DNA of 23,919 nucleotides from an uncultured Collinsella sp. (GTDB lineage: Bacteria; Actinomycetota; Coriobacteriia; Coriobacteriales; Coriobacteriaceae), in assembly GCA_938036665.1 (NCBI GenBank), contig CALHWR010000031.1, positions 1 to 23,919 of the forward strand. The letters are read 5' to 3'. Under the pieces are notes generated by a model that was not told where the DNA came from, ran no database searches, and worked only from the letters and a program-made list of their open reading frames with translations. Positions 23,446-23,919 of this stretch are shown here, piece after piece (the stretch's first letter is position 1; each line of letters begins with the position of its first letter). Position numbers and translations under genes: made by a program.

Positions 23446-23919
23446 TGCAAAAGGCTATCTATACCACCGTCGGGATCGATGAGCTCCTGGCGCATGTGCA
23501 GGCGCTCAAAGGCGTCGGCGCGCGCTTTGTGCAGATGCATGCCGAGCGCTGTGTGGACGACGGATCGTATCGCCTGGTCTATACGTTTATCAACGTCCGC
23601 GCTGCGCAAGAGCAGATCGCGCGGGACGGAAGCTATGCGATTGAGAATCTGGTGGTCGAGGGTATCGACCAGTACCAGGAGATTCCGTCCATCAGCTCGT
23701 ACTATCCGGCGGTATTTCCGTTTGAGAACGAGGCGCATGACCTGTTTGGTCTTGCCATCACCGACATGCAGGTCGATTTTAACGGCTTTTTCTACCAGGT
23801 CTCGACCGCCGAGCCCATGAGTGTGATCACGCCCGAGGTGAAAGCCGCGCGCGAGAAGGCCATGAAGGTCCGCGCGGCTGCCGAGGCTAAGGCGCGCAAG
23901 GCCGCGGCCGAGAAGGCCG
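23445..23919 (+). CDS. NuoC-like (EchD-type) 30-kDa subunit, cut by window end
   Basis: The ATG at 23445 has AAGGAGG (23431-23437) seven bases upstream and overlaps the previous stop by one base. 158 codons are visible and the frame is open at the edge. The domain matches the 30-kDa/NuoC family: YRLVYTFINV in the first half, then SSYYPAVFPFENEAHDLFGL around residues 85-104 and the FNGFFYQV end motif. It would hold the small and large hydrogenase subunits together on the cytoplasmic face. After about residue 130 the sequence becomes a charged Ala/Lys/Glu-rich helix (REKAMKVRAAAEAKARKAA), which is longer than a bare EchD would need. The large subunit and ferredoxin-like subunit should follow outside the window. 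Confidence 0.9.
   Translation, partial: MQKAIYTTVGIDELLAHVQALKGVGARFVQMHAERCVDDGSYRLVYTFINVRAAQEQIARDGSYAIENLVVEGIDQYQEIPSISSYYPAVFPFENEAHDLFGLAITDMQVDFNGFFYQVSTAEPMSVITPEVKAAREKAMKVRAAAEAKARKAAAEKA

Overview
The window looks like a chromosomal segment of a gut actinobacterium of the class Coriobacteriia, most likely Collinsella or a close relative. The support is indirect: fairly high GC, strong AAGGAGG-type ribosome binding sites, an initiator tRNA, an old-yellow-enzyme/FAD oxidoreductase, an Ech-type membrane complex locus, and a very large secreted beta-helix protein encoded behind small single-pass membrane proteins. No species-level marker is present, so the assignment is an inference.

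Layout. (1) 1-570: the 5' part of coaX (type III pantothenate kinase) on the minus strand, then an initiator tRNA with a good promoter and a Rho-independent terminator. (2) 571-2776: an accessory island holding one gene, an AlbA_2 (Schlafen-type)/GHKL ATPase/winged-helix protein. It is bracketed by two pairs of a 63-nt palindromic repeat whose core is always exactly 27 nt. Just after its stop codon are six TCGCA motifs at an exact 11-nt period. (3) 2777-5008: a 676-residue FMN/4Fe-4S/FAD ene-reductase-like oxidoreductase with its own promoter and terminator. (4) 5121-19015: a four-gene surface operon. Three small proteins each have one N-terminal membrane segment and an exported beta-rich domain. 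They are followed by a giant secreted beta-helix protein. Its frame is broken at an AAAAA run near 16232, leaving a 2699-residue N-terminal part and a 906-residue C-terminal part that has no export signal of its own. (5) 19016-19823: a regulatory stretch with a TTTCCA/TGGAAA dyad cluster and a perfect 9-bp inverted repeat overlapping a promoter, then a lone IS3-OrfA-like double helix-turn-helix gene. (6) 19969-23919: the start of a group-4 [NiFe]-hydrogenase or hydrogenase-related (Ech-type) operon: a fusion of the NuoL-like and NuoH-like subunits, a NuoB-like 4Fe-4S subunit, and a NuoC-like subunit cut by the window end.

How they work together. The surface operon probably builds one cell-envelope structure, the small membrane proteins being candidate anchors or subunits for the giant protein, which has no visible sortase signal. 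The Ech-like operon would couple ferredoxin oxidation to proton reduction and ion pumping; the catalytic large subunit lies beyond the window, so hydrogenase activity is not proven here. The lone helix-turn-helix gene lies directly upstream of that operon on the same strand and may be a domesticated regulator.

The strongest candidates for something new are the three-plus-giant surface system with its homopolymer break, and the repeat-bracketed AlbA_2 island with its helically phased motif array.
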